Positions 1 to 7,335 of a stretch of DNA of 18,142 nt are shown piece by piece. The notes under the pieces were generated by a model. The model ran no database searches and had not been told where the DNA came from. It was given only the letters and a program-made list of their open reading frames with translations. Every line of letters starts with the position of its first letter. The first letter of the stretch is position 1. This DNA comes from Candidatus Latescibacterota bacterium (lineage in GTDB: Bacteria; Latescibacterota; UBA2968; GCA-2709665): contig JAAXHE010000100.1 in the NCBI GenBank assembly GCA_012271065.1, forward strand, positions 860 through 19,001. Direction: 5' to 3'. The position numbers were made by a program, and so were the translations under genes.

Positions 1-76
1 CCCGTATAGACAAATATGGGTGGGTTCTCCCGCCTTGACCGCCACTCTTTCGCTCGCGCTCTGGAACTCACCGGTA

Positions 77-104
77 ATTTTAAAACAGCTTCTAAACAGG
101 TCAA
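77..104 (-). promoter_or_regulatory. Sigma-70-type promoter reading leftward out of the window
   Basis: On the minus strand a -35 TTGACC (99-104) is separated by 16 bp from a -10 TAAAAT (77-82); each box matches the consensus at 5 of 6 positions. It lies just beyond the terminator at 147-173, so it probably starts the next leftward transcription unit. A GTG at 45-43 opens a frame that stays open to the window edge (15 codons, beginning MAVKAGEPTH), but it has no clear ribosome binding site and is too short to call a gene. Confidence 0.5.
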
Positions 105-146
105 AGTGAAAGGGCAAACGACACGCCTTCGCATCCGGGCGGGCGC

Positions 147-173
147 AAAAAAAACCCCGCCCCCCAGGGCGGG
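147..173 (-). terminator. Rho-independent terminator of the mfd-surA-rqcP operon
   Basis: On the minus strand a perfect 7-bp GC stem (CCCGCCC / GGGCGGG, arms 167-173 and 156-162, 4-nt loop) is followed at once by eight T residues (154-147, with C155 between). It sits 34 bp past the rqcP stop codon and separates this operon from the leftward promoter at 77-104. Confidence 0.9.
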
Positions 174-207
174 ACTCGACGCTTTGACGCTCAGTCTATG
201 GGTATCA

Positions 208-480
208 CTAAAAGTCGGTGACCTCGCGTGCTTCGTCCCGAAGCACTTCATAATAAGCTGTGGCCTCCGCCCTGGATACGTTCCCGGCGGGAAGCTTGAG
301 AATCTCCAGCTCCAGAAATCGATCCAGAAAGGAAATGCTCACCCGCCTGCCCGGACTTACGGCCTGACCCGGCTTCGCCCGCCGCCCATCCAGCATCACG
401 ATCCCGTTCTCGCAGGCGCGTTTTGCCTCGGAACGCCGCCGTGTCAAACAACATCGCTTCAGGTACAAGTCGAGCCGCAT
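208..480 (-). CDS. rqcP: RqcP-like S4-domain RNA-binding protein (ribosome quality control)
   Basis: This 90-residue protein is a single S4 RNA-binding domain: MRLDLYLK at the N-terminus, a basic RRRSEAK helix at residues 14-20, and the K-PG-V turn around residues 37-47. It resembles Bacillus RqcP (YabO) along its whole length as I remember that sequence, including R2, D4, R16 and the C-terminal EA-YY-VLRDE segment, which fits better than the longer Hsp15 (HslR). RqcP works with RqcH on 60S-like 50S subunits blocked by peptidyl-tRNA and promotes C-terminal tailing of stalled chains. It lies downstream of mfd and surA and is the last gene before a strong terminator. The ATG is fixed because an in-frame TAA lies three codons upstream; no Shine-Dalgarno site is visible, so it may depend on upstream translation. 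The S4 assignment is firm; RqcP rather than Hsp15 is likely. Confidence 0.85.
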   Translation of the reverse strand: MRLDLYLKRCCLTRRRSEAKRACENGIVMLDGRRAKPGQAVSPGRRVSISFLDRFLELEILKLPAGNVSRAEATAYYEVLRDEAREVTDF

Positions 481-568
481 ATCGAATTAGACGCGCGTCG
501 CCGAATCCTGATTGAGGAGTTTTGCGCTAACGGACCGGGTGGCAGCACTTCTGAAGTCCGGTTCCGTA

Positions 569-1846
569 TCACAAATCGTACGGGCGAACTTCCACGAAGA
601 GACGCGCCCTCGTTTCCGCGAGAACCTCGTCAAAGCGCTCTTGCAGGCGCACCTGTTGTATGATTTCCTTCACGGCGTCCTGATCGTCATTCACCTTTAC
701 GACATGCCATCCGTACTCGGTCTGTATCGGCGCGCTCACTTCGCCCATGCGCATGGTTTTCAGGACGTCCGCGAATTCGGTCGGCAGATTATCCTGCGCG
801 AACGGACCGGGAAGCCGCCCGCCCTTCTTCGCGGTCTCCTCGTGCGCGGAATGTTCTCGAGCCAGTTCCGCGAAATCCTCTCCCGCCTGAGCCTCTTTCG
901 CCAGACCCAACGCTTTTTCGTAGGCGGTCTTCACGTCCCGCGCCGAGGGTTGCAGCGGAATGAGAATGTGCCGCGCCCTCACCTGGTCCCCTGACACCGA
1001 TTCCGTCTTGATGACGTGGTAACCGAACTTCGTCCTCACCGGCGCGCTGATCTCCCCGGGCTGCAGCGCGAAGGCCGCCTCCTCAAACGCCGGGACCATG
1101 CGTCCCCGCGGAAAATAGCCCAGGTCGCCCCCGTCCTCCCGGCTTCCCGCGTCGCTGGAATACTGCTGCGCCATGGTCGCGAAGTCTTCGCCCTTATTCA
1201 AGCGGTCGATGATCGCGTTTGCTTGCGCCCTGACTTCCTCGGCATGGTCGTCGGACGCTTCTATTGCCACCAGGAGATGGCTGATGCTCAACAGCGGCGG
1301 CAGTTCGTCCTTGTAGCGCGATTTATAATCCTGAACGTCCTTGAACGAAACGTCGACCTGCTGGCTGAGGCTTGTGTACATCCGTTGTCGCAGGAAATCT
1401 TTCCGAAACTCCTGCCGGTACTGTTCGCGCAGGTCCCTTTCCGTTACCCCGCCTTCGGCAAGCTGGCTGGCAAACGCCTCTTCGCCATGCTCCGTCTTGA
1501 GTTCCCGGACGCGTGACCTGACCGCGCGCTCGATGACCTCCTGGTCCACCTCGATACTGTCCTGCTCCGCCCTGGCCAGCAGGAGCTTTTCCTGGATCAT
1601 GTTCCCCAGAATAACATCGAACAATTCCTTGACCCTGTCCGGCGTGAGGTCCTCCCGGCTCAGCCCCTGCTGCATGGCAACCAGCGCCATGCTCGACATC
1701 ACGTCTGAACGCAATACGATCTGATCGTCCACAACCGCGACGATCTGGTCGAGCAGTTGCGGTTTTGCCGCGGCGTTCGCCGCGCAGATCAACGCCACGG
1801 CCGCCATCACGGCACACCACGCGCCTGTTGAAAGGCCTTTTTTCAT
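569..1846 (-). CDS. surA: SurA-type periplasmic chaperone / peptidyl-prolyl isomerase, two parvulin domains
   Basis: This 425-residue protein is the expected length for SurA, the periplasmic chaperone that escorts outer-membrane proteins to the BAM complex. A signal peptide is clear: MKK, a hydrophobic stretch through about residue 24, then an ANAAA cleavage region. The SurA N-terminal helical domain spans roughly 31-150. Two parvulin rotamase domains follow, about 187-281 (from SISHLLV to FGYHVIK) and 290-384 (from RARHILI to YGWHVVK), then a C-terminal helix. I chose the ATG at 1846 because the signal peptide starts there and GGAG lies about 10 nt upstream; an in-frame ATG at 1906 would add 20 residues that do not resemble an export signal. 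It follows mfd by 144 bp with no terminator, so co-transcription is likely. A PrsA/PpiD-like role is the main alternative, but the domain order fits SurA best. Confidence 0.9.
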   Translation of the reverse strand: MKKGLSTGAWCAVMAAVALICAANAAAKPQLLDQIVAVVDDQIVLRSDVMSSMALVAMQQGLSREDLTPDRVKELFDVILGNMIQEKLLLARAEQDSIEVDQEVIERAVRSRVRELKTEHGEEAFASQLAEGGVTERDLREQYRQEFRKDFLRQRMYTSLSQQVDVSFKDVQDYKSRYKDELPPLLSISHLLVAIEASDDHAEEVRAQANAIIDRLNKGEDFATMAQQYSSDAGSREDGGDLGYFPRGRMVPAFEEAAFALQPGEISAPVRTKFGYHVIKTESVSGDQVRARHILIPLQPSARDVKTAYEKALGLAKEAQAGEDFAELAREHSAHEETAKKGGRLPGPFAQDNLPTEFADVLKTMRMGEVSAPIQTEYGWHVVKVNDDQDAVKEIIQQVRLQERFDEVLAETRARLFVEVRPYDL

Positions 1847-1990
1847 ACGGTTCCAACTCCGAATGTGAGATTCGTCCCCCGCAGCTCTCACGGAGAGAAT
1901 GTGCATCCATCCCGTCGCTATTATTTGACTGCCGGGGCGTCGTCCGGTTCCGAATGTTCTGTTCCGGAATTCGGCCGGAAATATATCCGT

Positions 1991-4900
1991 TCAGACGAGG
2001 CTCTGCAACACCTTTTTGGCATTTGCAAGGCGTTCCCGGGTGCCTGAGCCCTCCAGTTCCGCCTCGATCAGCACCCGCTCACCCAGGGAAAACTGCAGCG
2101 GGACGGGCGCAGCCGCAATCCAGGCTTCCACCTGCTTCCGCGTCAGCATTCGATCCCCGGGAAACACGATCGACAGCGTTCGACCCGTGCGTACCGTGTC
2201 CGCGCGAAGCTGGCGCGCCAGTATCCGCACGGATATTGTATCCAGCAACGCCGCGGCGGGGTCGGGTAACGGACCGAACCGATCCGCCATTTCCTCTTCC
2301 AGCGCCAGGACCTCAACCGTCTGCCGGCAGTCGCCAAGGCGCTGGTAGAACTGCATCTTGAGATCTTCGTCCGATATATAGGTTTCAGGAATATAGGCCG
2401 ATACGGACACCTGCACCTCCGGCTCCGCCGCGGGCTCGGTCTCGTTGCCGTGGATCTGGGCGATCGCCTCGTCCAGCAGCCGGCAATAGAGCTCGAAGCC
2501 GACTGCGGTAATGTGCCCATGCTGCTGCGCACCCAGCAGATTGCCGGTTCCCCGGATCTCCATGTCCCGCATGGAGATATTGAACCCCGAGCCAAGATCC
2601 GCAAACTCTTCGATGGCGCGCAGGCGACGCACGGCCGGCTTTTTCAGGGACTTCCACGATGGAATCAGAAGATACGCGAACGCCTGCCGCGCGGAACGGC
2701 CCACGCGGCCGCGAAGCTGGTAGAGTTGCGCGAGCCCCATGCGGTCCGCGCGGTTCACAATCAGCGTGTTCACGCTGGGGATATCCAACCCCGATTCGAT
2801 GATCATCGTGGAAATCAGGCAGTCGTACCTGGCGTCCAGAAAATCCATCATGACCTTTTCGAGCTGTCTTTCCGGCATCTGGCCATGGGCCACTCCGAAC
2901 CGCACCTGCGGTACAAGCCCTTCAAGGAAATTCACGATGGCCGGCATCGACTGCACCCTGTTGTGTACGAAGTACACCTGTCCCCCCCGGTCAACCTCCC
3001 GCAGAACAGCCTCCGCGACCCGCTCCTCGTCGAACGGCAGGACTTCGGTCGTGATCGGCAGCCGGTCTTTGGGAGGCGTACGGATGATGGACATATCCCG
3101 GGCGCCCATCAGGGACATGTGAAGCGTCCTGGGAATCGGCGTCGCCGTCAGCGTCAGCACGTCCACTTGCCGCCGAATCTGCTTGAGCCGCTCCTTGTGG
3201 CGCACACCGAACCGGTGCTCTTCATCGATCACGAGCAATCCCAGATCCCGAAACCTGACGTCCTGCGAAAGCATGCGGTGTGTACCGACCGCAACGTCCA
3301 CCCGTCCGGCGGCGAGGCCGTCCAGCGCCAACCTGAGCTCCCGGGACGTTCGGAACCGGCTCAAAACGTCGACCGTCACCGGAAGGCCGTCCAACCGCTC
3401 CTTGAACGTGCGATAGTGCTGCTGCGCGAGAATGGTGGTGGGCGCCAGAACCGCGACCTGCTTGCCATCGGCCACCGCCTTGAACGCCGCCCGTACCGCC
3501 ACTTCGGTCTTCCCGTATCCGACGTCGCCGCACACCAGCCGATCCATCGGCGCCGATTGTTCCATGTCTTTTTTTACGTCGCTGATTGTCCGGAGTTGAT
3601 CTCGCGTCTCCTGGTACGGAAACGACGCTTCCAGGGCTTTCTGGAATGCGGTGTCATCCGAAAACTCGATTCCCGGCGTTGCTTTTCGCTCCGCGTAGAG
3701 GGACAGCAACTCGCCTGCCATCTTGAAGACCTCTTTTTTGGCCTTTTCCTTTACGCGTTCCCACGCTGCCGTACCCAGCTTGCTCAGCGCCGGAACGATT
3801 CCGTCCTGTCCCGCGTATTTCTGCACCCGGTCCATCTGGTCCACCGGCACGAACACCCGGTCCCCGCCTCGATAGTACATCGCCAGACAGTCCTGCCGGA
3901 CTCCGTCGACCGTGAGATGTTCGATTCCTTCGTACCGCCCGATTCCGTGGTCCACGTGTACCACGAAATCGCCGGCCCGGAGGCTTGAAATGCTGCGAAT
4001 TGGCGTGGCGTCCTTAAATCGCCTGTAACGGCGGCGGCGGCGCGCGAGGGTATAAATCTCATGATCGTTCAGCACAGCAACACGCGCCGCAGGGGACGTA
4101 TACGTAAAGCCGCTGTGCAGCGTCCCCACGTAAATCGTTATCAGGTTCTCCTCTTCTTCGAGCAGTTCTTCGAACCGCGCTTTCTGACCCTGGCTCTCGC
4201 ACAACAGCACCACCTCGTAATCCGCCTGCCAATGTCTCCTCAAGTCCTCCTTCAGCGTTTCCAGATGACCCTCGTATCGCCGTCCGCCAATGCCGGAAAA
4301 GTGGACGCCATCCTCAGACGGTCCGCCCAGCGGCCAGTTCAGGACCCTGCGCATACCGGCCACCCGATTCAGGATCGACTCCGGATGACTGGCGACGGAA
4401 CCCGCCGGAAGCGGCTCCGGCTCTCCGCGTCTCTTCTTCTGGCGCCGTGCCGCCACCTCCACCCGGGCCCAGGCGTCAGCCGCGGCCGTCTCCACGGCGG
4501 CCGGGTCGTCCACGACGATATAACCTTCCGAGACGTGGTCCAGCAGGCAGGTGTTGTCCCTGTACAGAACGCCCAGGTAATGCTCTAGCCCGTCGAACGC
4601 GCCCTGACTCTCCATCAATTCACGAAGTCCGTCAAGGCCCGTACCAAGCTCCCGTTCCGCTTCGTCCAGATGGTCCTCAAATACGTCCGACAGTGTCTCT
4701 ACCAGGACTGCCTCGCGGCACGGCAGCACCCGCACGTCTTCGCGCTTTGCCACCGACCGCTGCGTACCCAGATCGAACGCTCGAATCGACTCCACCTCAT
4801 CGCCGAAAAACTCAATCCGGACCGGATGCGCGCTGCCAAACGAGCAGACGTCCAGGATCCCGCCCCTCACACTGAACTGACCCACCCCGCCGACCAGGGT

Positions 4901-5401
4901 GACGCGCTCATAGCCGACATCCACCAGATGTTCCGCCAGTCTACCGGGCGCAATCTCCTCTCCGACCTTTATCTCCTGCACTGCCAGATCATACAGGTCG
5001 GGCGGCAGGGTATGGCTCATCAGGGCCTCCACGGGCGCTACCACAACCCCGTCACCCTGACCCCGCAACTGGTCCAGCGACTCCAGCCGAAGCCCCATCA
5101 CGTCGAGATGAGGCGAACGGTGGTCGTATGGGGACCCACCCCAGGCCGGGAATATGCCGACCCGCGCCGCGCCGAGTATGCGTTCCATATCGTCACGCAC
5201 TTCTTCCGCCCGGTCCTCCGAAGCGCACACGACCAATACCGGACCGGGCGTGGACTCTTCAACACAGCCAATGCCGAACGCAGTCAGCGAACCCGGGAGC
5301 CCGCGCACAGAAATTACGCGCGTTCGGGCGGTGACCAGGCGCGCCAGTTCCTCAAACGGCCGAGACTTCACCATCGTGTCGTATATCTGCCTGATCGACA
5401 T
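1991..5401 (-). CDS. mfd: Transcription-repair coupling factor Mfd
   Basis: Mfd is a DNA translocase that pushes stalled RNA polymerase off damaged DNA and recruits UvrA/UvrB for nucleotide excision repair. At 1136 residues it is full length. The UvrB-homology and N-terminal domains cover about 1-460. The CarD-like RNA-polymerase-interacting domain is at about 475-565 (GDFVVHVDHGIGRYEG). The RecG-like translocase follows: Walker A GDVGYGKT at 625-632, DEEH at 726-729, TATP at 752-755, and motif VI QLRGRVGR at 895-902. The TRG/auto-inhibitory C-terminal region runs about 940-1136. All motor motifs are intact. It is the first gene of the mfd-surA-rqcP operon. The ATG at 5401 has a weak GGGGAA about 8 nt upstream. 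I see no good promoter between it and the tRNA terminators at 5504-5584, so its promoter is undefined. Confidence 0.98.
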   Translation of the reverse strand: MSIRQIYDTMVKSRPFEELARLVTARTRVISVRGLPGSLTAFGIGCVEESTPGPVLVVCASEDRAEEVRDDMERILGAARVGIFPAWGGSPYDHRSPHLDVMGLRLESLDQLRGQGDGVVVAPVEALMSHTLPPDLYDLAVQEIKVGEEIAPGRLAEHLVDVGYERVTLVGGVGQFSVRGGILDVCSFGSAHPVRIEFFGDEVESIRAFDLGTQRSVAKREDVRVLPCREAVLVETLSDVFEDHLDEAERELGTGLDGLRELMESQGAFDGLEHYLGVLYRDNTCLLDHVSEGYIVVDDPAAVETAAADAWARVEVAARRQKKRRGEPEPLPAGSVASHPESILNRVAGMRRVLNWPLGGPSEDGVHFSGIGGRRYEGHLETLKEDLRRHWQADYEVVLLCESQGQKARFEELLEEEENLITIYVGTLHSGFTYTSPAARVAVLNDHEIYTLARRRRRYRRFKDATPIRSISSLRAGDFVVHVDHGIGRYEGIEHLTVDGVRQDCLAMYYRGGDRVFVPVDQMDRVQKYAGQDGIVPALSKLGTAAWERVKEKAKKEVFKMAGELLSLYAERKATPGIEFSDDTAFQKALEASFPYQETRDQLRTISDVKKDMEQSAPMDRLVCGDVGYGKTEVAVRAAFKAVADGKQVAVLAPTTILAQQHYRTFKERLDGLPVTVDVLSRFRTSRELRLALDGLAAGRVDVAVGTHRMLSQDVRFRDLGLLVIDEEHRFGVRHKERLKQIRRQVDVLTLTATPIPRTLHMSLMGARDMSIIRTPPKDRLPITTEVLPFDEERVAEAVLREVDRGGQVYFVHNRVQSMPAIVNFLEGLVPQVRFGVAHGQMPERQLEKVMMDFLDARYDCLISTMIIESGLDIPSVNTLIVNRADRMGLAQLYQLRGRVGRSARQAFAYLLIPSWKSLKKPAVRRLRAIEEFADLGSGFNISMRDMEIRGTGNLLGAQQHGHITAVGFELYCRLLDEAIAQIHGNETEPAAEPEVQVSVSAYIPETYISDEDLKMQFYQRLGDCRQTVEVLALEEEMADRFGPLPDPAAALLDTISVRILARQLRADTVRTGRTLSIVFPGDRMLTRKQVEAWIAAAPVPLQFSLGERVLIEAELEGSGTRERLANAKKVLQSLV

Positions 5402-5503
5402 TCAAGTTCCCCGGGGCCCGTCCGCCGTCACGAATCTTTACGCGGAGACGGCGGCGGTTAAAGACGAAAAAAGTGGCACAGATCCCAACCCTGCGCCAAC
5501 GCC

Positions 5504-5532
5504 AAAAGGCCCGACCCTGCGTTGAGTCGGGC
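5504..5532 (-). terminator. Second, tandem terminator-like hairpin upstream of mfd
   Basis: On the minus strand GCCCGAC (5532-5526) pairs perfectly with GTCGGGC (5515-5509) across a 10-nt loop, and the stem is followed by CTTTT (5508-5504). The short U-run makes it weaker than the hairpin at 5550-5584, which it backs up. It could also act as an attenuator in an mfd leader. Confidence 0.55.
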
Positions 5533-5549
5533 ATGATCAGCACATACAC

Positions 5550-5584
5550 AAAAAACCACCCTTCCCCAGGAGGGGAAGTGGTGG
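5550..5584 (-). terminator. Rho-independent terminator of the tRNA-Asp transcript
   Basis: On the minus strand a 12-bp stem with one bulged base (arms 5584-5572 and 5567-5556, 4-nt loop 5568-5571) is followed by six T residues (5555-5550). It lies about 50 nt past the tRNA 3' end and is a textbook intrinsic terminator. Confidence 0.9.
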
Positions 5585-5633
5585 GAATCCGCAGTCCCGC
5601 AAAACTTCGGGACGCGGTCTAAAGACCGATTAA

Positions 5634-5712
5634 TGGCGGGGTAGACGGGACTCGAACCCGCGACCTCAGGCTTGACAGGCCTGCACTCTCACCAATACTG
5701 AGCTACTACCCC
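5634..5712 (-). tRNA. tRNA-Asp (GUC anticodon) with encoded CCA
   Basis: The minus strand folds into a complete cloverleaf. The acceptor GGGGTAG pairs with CTACCCC (7 bp), the D-stem GCTC pairs with GAGT, and the anticodon stem CAGGC/GCCTG encloses the loop CTGTCAA with anticodon GTC. The T-stem GCGGG pairs with CCCGT around TTCGAGT. The discriminator is G73, as expected for tRNA-Asp, and CCA is encoded (5636-5634). It has its own promoter (5761-5789) and terminator (5550-5584). The trailer holds two further hairpins, at 5615-5628 (CGGTCT/AGACCG) and 5594-5613 (GTCCCG/CGGGAC), which may mark 3' processing. Confidence 0.97.
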
Positions 5713-5760
5713 GCATCGCTGGAACAAACGCCCGGATCTCCTGCATTTCGGGCGGTCGTA

Positions 5761-5789
5761 AAGATAACATAGCCCCCTGATACTGTCAA
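5761..5789 (-). promoter_or_regulatory. tRNA-Asp promoter
   Basis: On the minus strand a perfect -35 TTGACA (5789-5784) is followed, after exactly 17 bp, by a -10 TATCTT (5766-5761). Transcription would start near 5754, leaving a leader of about 40 nt before the tRNA. It is divergent from the hom promoter, whose -35 starts about 52 bp away. Confidence 0.85.
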
Positions 5790-5840
5790 GCCTTTTCAGG
5801 CAAATGCCACGCCGGCGCGCGCTTCGTCGGGTGTCCCTGC

Positions 5841-5869
5841 TTGCCTCCGACTGCCCTTTGTCTTATATT
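5841..5869 (+). promoter_or_regulatory. Probable hom promoter
   Basis: TTGCCT (5841-5846, 4 of 6 matches) is separated by 17 bp from TATATT (5864-5869, 5 of 6). The predicted start near 5876 gives a leader of roughly 70-95 nt depending on the hom start codon. No riboswitch or leader-peptide attenuator is evident in that leader. Confidence 0.65.
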
Positions 5870-5971
5870 GGTCCGTTGCCTGAATTTCGCCCCGGTACCG
5901 GGCTCGATTCCGCGGCGGAAACGAGCTTCGGGTAAACCTTACAATGCATGTTCAAGAGCATGGGTTCAAGC

Positions 5972-7279
5972 ATGTCCAACCACCGTCCGATCGGTATCGG
6001 TCTCATCGGCCTGGGCGTCGTCGGCGCAGGCGTCGTACGCATTCTCAGACAGCGTGCGGATTACTTCAGCTCGATTCGCGGCGTCGCGTTCGACTTGAGG
6101 CGGATTGCCGTGAACGACGCCTCCAAATCGCGCGATTGTGATCTGCCCGTTGAAATCCTCACCGACCGGGCCAGCGAGGTCATTGACGATCCGGATATCC
6201 AGATCGTAGTGGAAGTGATGGGAGGGCTCGACCCCGCCAGGGACCTCTGCCTGAAAGCGCTCGAGAACGGCAAAGACCTGGCCACCGCCAACAAGGCCCT
6301 CCTCGCCGAGCACGGCAACGACCTGTTCAGCGCCGCCGCGCGCATTGGCGCAAACATCGGCTATGAAGCCAGCGTATGCGGCGGCATTCCTATCATCCGA
6401 TCGCTGACGGACGGCCTGTCCGCGAACCGGATTCAGTCCATTTACGGGATTCTCAACGGTACCACCAACTACATCCTTACCAGGATGGCGGATGATGGCG
6501 GAGACTTTCAAGCCATGCTCGGCGAGGCCCAGGAAAAGGGGTTCGCCGAAGCGGATCCTGCAATGGATATCGACGGCACGGACGTCGCCCAGAAGCTCGC
6601 CCTCCTGTGCCGCATCGCCTTCCGCGTCAACCTGGATCCCTCGAACATCCTCAAAGAGGGCATCTCGCACGTTTCTACACTGGATATCGACTTCGCCAGG
6701 GAACTCGGATATACCATTAAGCTTCTGGCCATTGCGAAAGCGAGGCAAGACCGGATTGAAGCCCGCGTCCACCCCGTACTGGTGCCTTCCGGGGCGCTGC
6801 TGGCGAATATCAAGGACGAATTCAACGCCGTGGAGATCGTGGGGAATGCCGCGGGACCTCAGGTACTCTACGGTCGGGGCGCAGGTCAGATGCCCACGGC
6901 CAGCGCCGTTGTATCCGATCTGCTGGACCTGGCCGAACGCCGACTGACGGGTCGGTCCGTAGGCCGCCCGGCGCTCGCCGACCTGCCCCGGGCAAACGCC
7001 ATCCCGCCCGAAGAAGTCGAAACCAGCTTTTACTGCCGATTCACCGTATACGATCAACCCGGCGTACTCGCCCGGATCGCCCGCATCTTTTCCGAGCAGA
7101 AAATCAGCATCGCGACCGTAATCCAGCACGGCCGGTCCGAAACCGAGCAGGGAACCGTGCCGCTCATCATGACCACGCACGAGGCTCGCGAAGCCAGCAT
7201 GCGTACGGCGGTTCAGCAAATCGATCGGCTATCGGTAATCACCGAGCCGCCGCAGATCCTTCGCATCGAAGCGCTGTAG
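5972..7279 (+). CDS. hom: Homoserine dehydrogenase with C-terminal ACT domain
   Basis: The enzyme reduces aspartate-semialdehyde to homoserine with NAD(P)H, the branch point to threonine, methionine and isoleucine. From the chosen start it has 435 residues, normal for the monofunctional form. The dinucleotide-binding GLGVVG is at 13-18, ATANKALLA follows at about 104-112, ILNGTTNYIL at about 160-169, and the catalytic-region segment EADPAMDIDGTDVAQKL with its conserved Asp and Lys at about 193-209. An ACT regulatory domain (YDQPGVLARIARIF) occupies about 353-427, so threonine feedback is likely. The start is uncertain: ATGs at 5948, 5960 and 5972 are in frame and none has a good Shine-Dalgarno site; 5972 places the Rossmann strand at the usual distance. 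It is the only plus-strand gene between the two minus-strand blocks, and no thrB, thrC or lysC is next to it. Confidence 0.96.
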   Translation: MSNHRPIGIGLIGLGVVGAGVVRILRQRADYFSSIRGVAFDLRRIAVNDASKSRDCDLPVEILTDRASEVIDDPDIQIVVEVMGGLDPARDLCLKALENGKDLATANKALLAEHGNDLFSAAARIGANIGYEASVCGGIPIIRSLTDGLSANRIQSIYGILNGTTNYILTRMADDGGDFQAMLGEAQEKGFAEADPAMDIDGTDVAQKLALLCRIAFRVNLDPSNILKEGISHVSTLDIDFARELGYTIKLLAIAKARQDRIEARVHPVLVPSGALLANIKDEFNAVEIVGNAAGPQVLYGRGAGQMPTASAVVSDLLDLAERRLTGRSVGRPALADLPRANAIPPEEVETSFYCRFTVYDQPGVLARIARIFSEQKISIATVIQHGRSETEQGTVPLIMTTHEAREASMRTAVQQIDRLSVITEPPQILRIEAL

Positions 7280-7298
7280 AAAGAGCGATTGTGGAACA

Positions 7299-7335
7299 CG
7301 GCCCCTGCGGCTATCGCACGTCGCCATTGGGGCCG
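7299..7335. repeat. Inverted repeat between the convergent hom and gyrA ends
   Basis: CGGCCCC (7299-7305) and GGGGCCG (7329-7335) form a 7-bp inverted repeat with a 23-nt loop overlapping the last codons of gyrA. Neither strand has a U-run after it, so it is at best a weak or factor-dependent terminator. No better terminator is visible between these convergent genes. Confidence 0.3.

Noticed and set aside
16..663. 215-codon plus-strand open frame at the left edge
   Set aside because: It crosses the operon terminator, all of rqcP and the end of surA in antisense. The translation is low-complexity and unrecognised.
1958..1976. TTCCGG/CCGGAA inverted repeat between mfd and surA as a terminator
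   Set aside because: The stem is only 6 bp and no U-run follows on the minus strand, so read-through from mfd into surA is expected.
2450..3988. 512-codon plus-strand open frame
   Set aside because: It lies wholly antisense to mfd, whose motifs are intact on the other strand. Long antisense frames are expected in GC-rich coding sequence, and the translation resembles no family.
5352..5549. 65-codon minus-strand frame overlapping the start of mfd
   Set aside because: It contains the tandem terminator-like hairpin and overlaps the mfd N-terminus out of frame; no family resemblance.
5966..7219. 417-codon minus-strand open frame
   Set aside because: It is antisense to hom, has no recognisable motif, and runs into the divergent promoter side with no ribosome binding site.
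5634..7279. Aspartate tRNA divergent from an aspartate-family biosynthetic gene, suggesting co-regulation
   Set aside because: Each has its own ordinary promoter and there is no T-box, leader peptide or shared operator, so the pairing looks coincidental.
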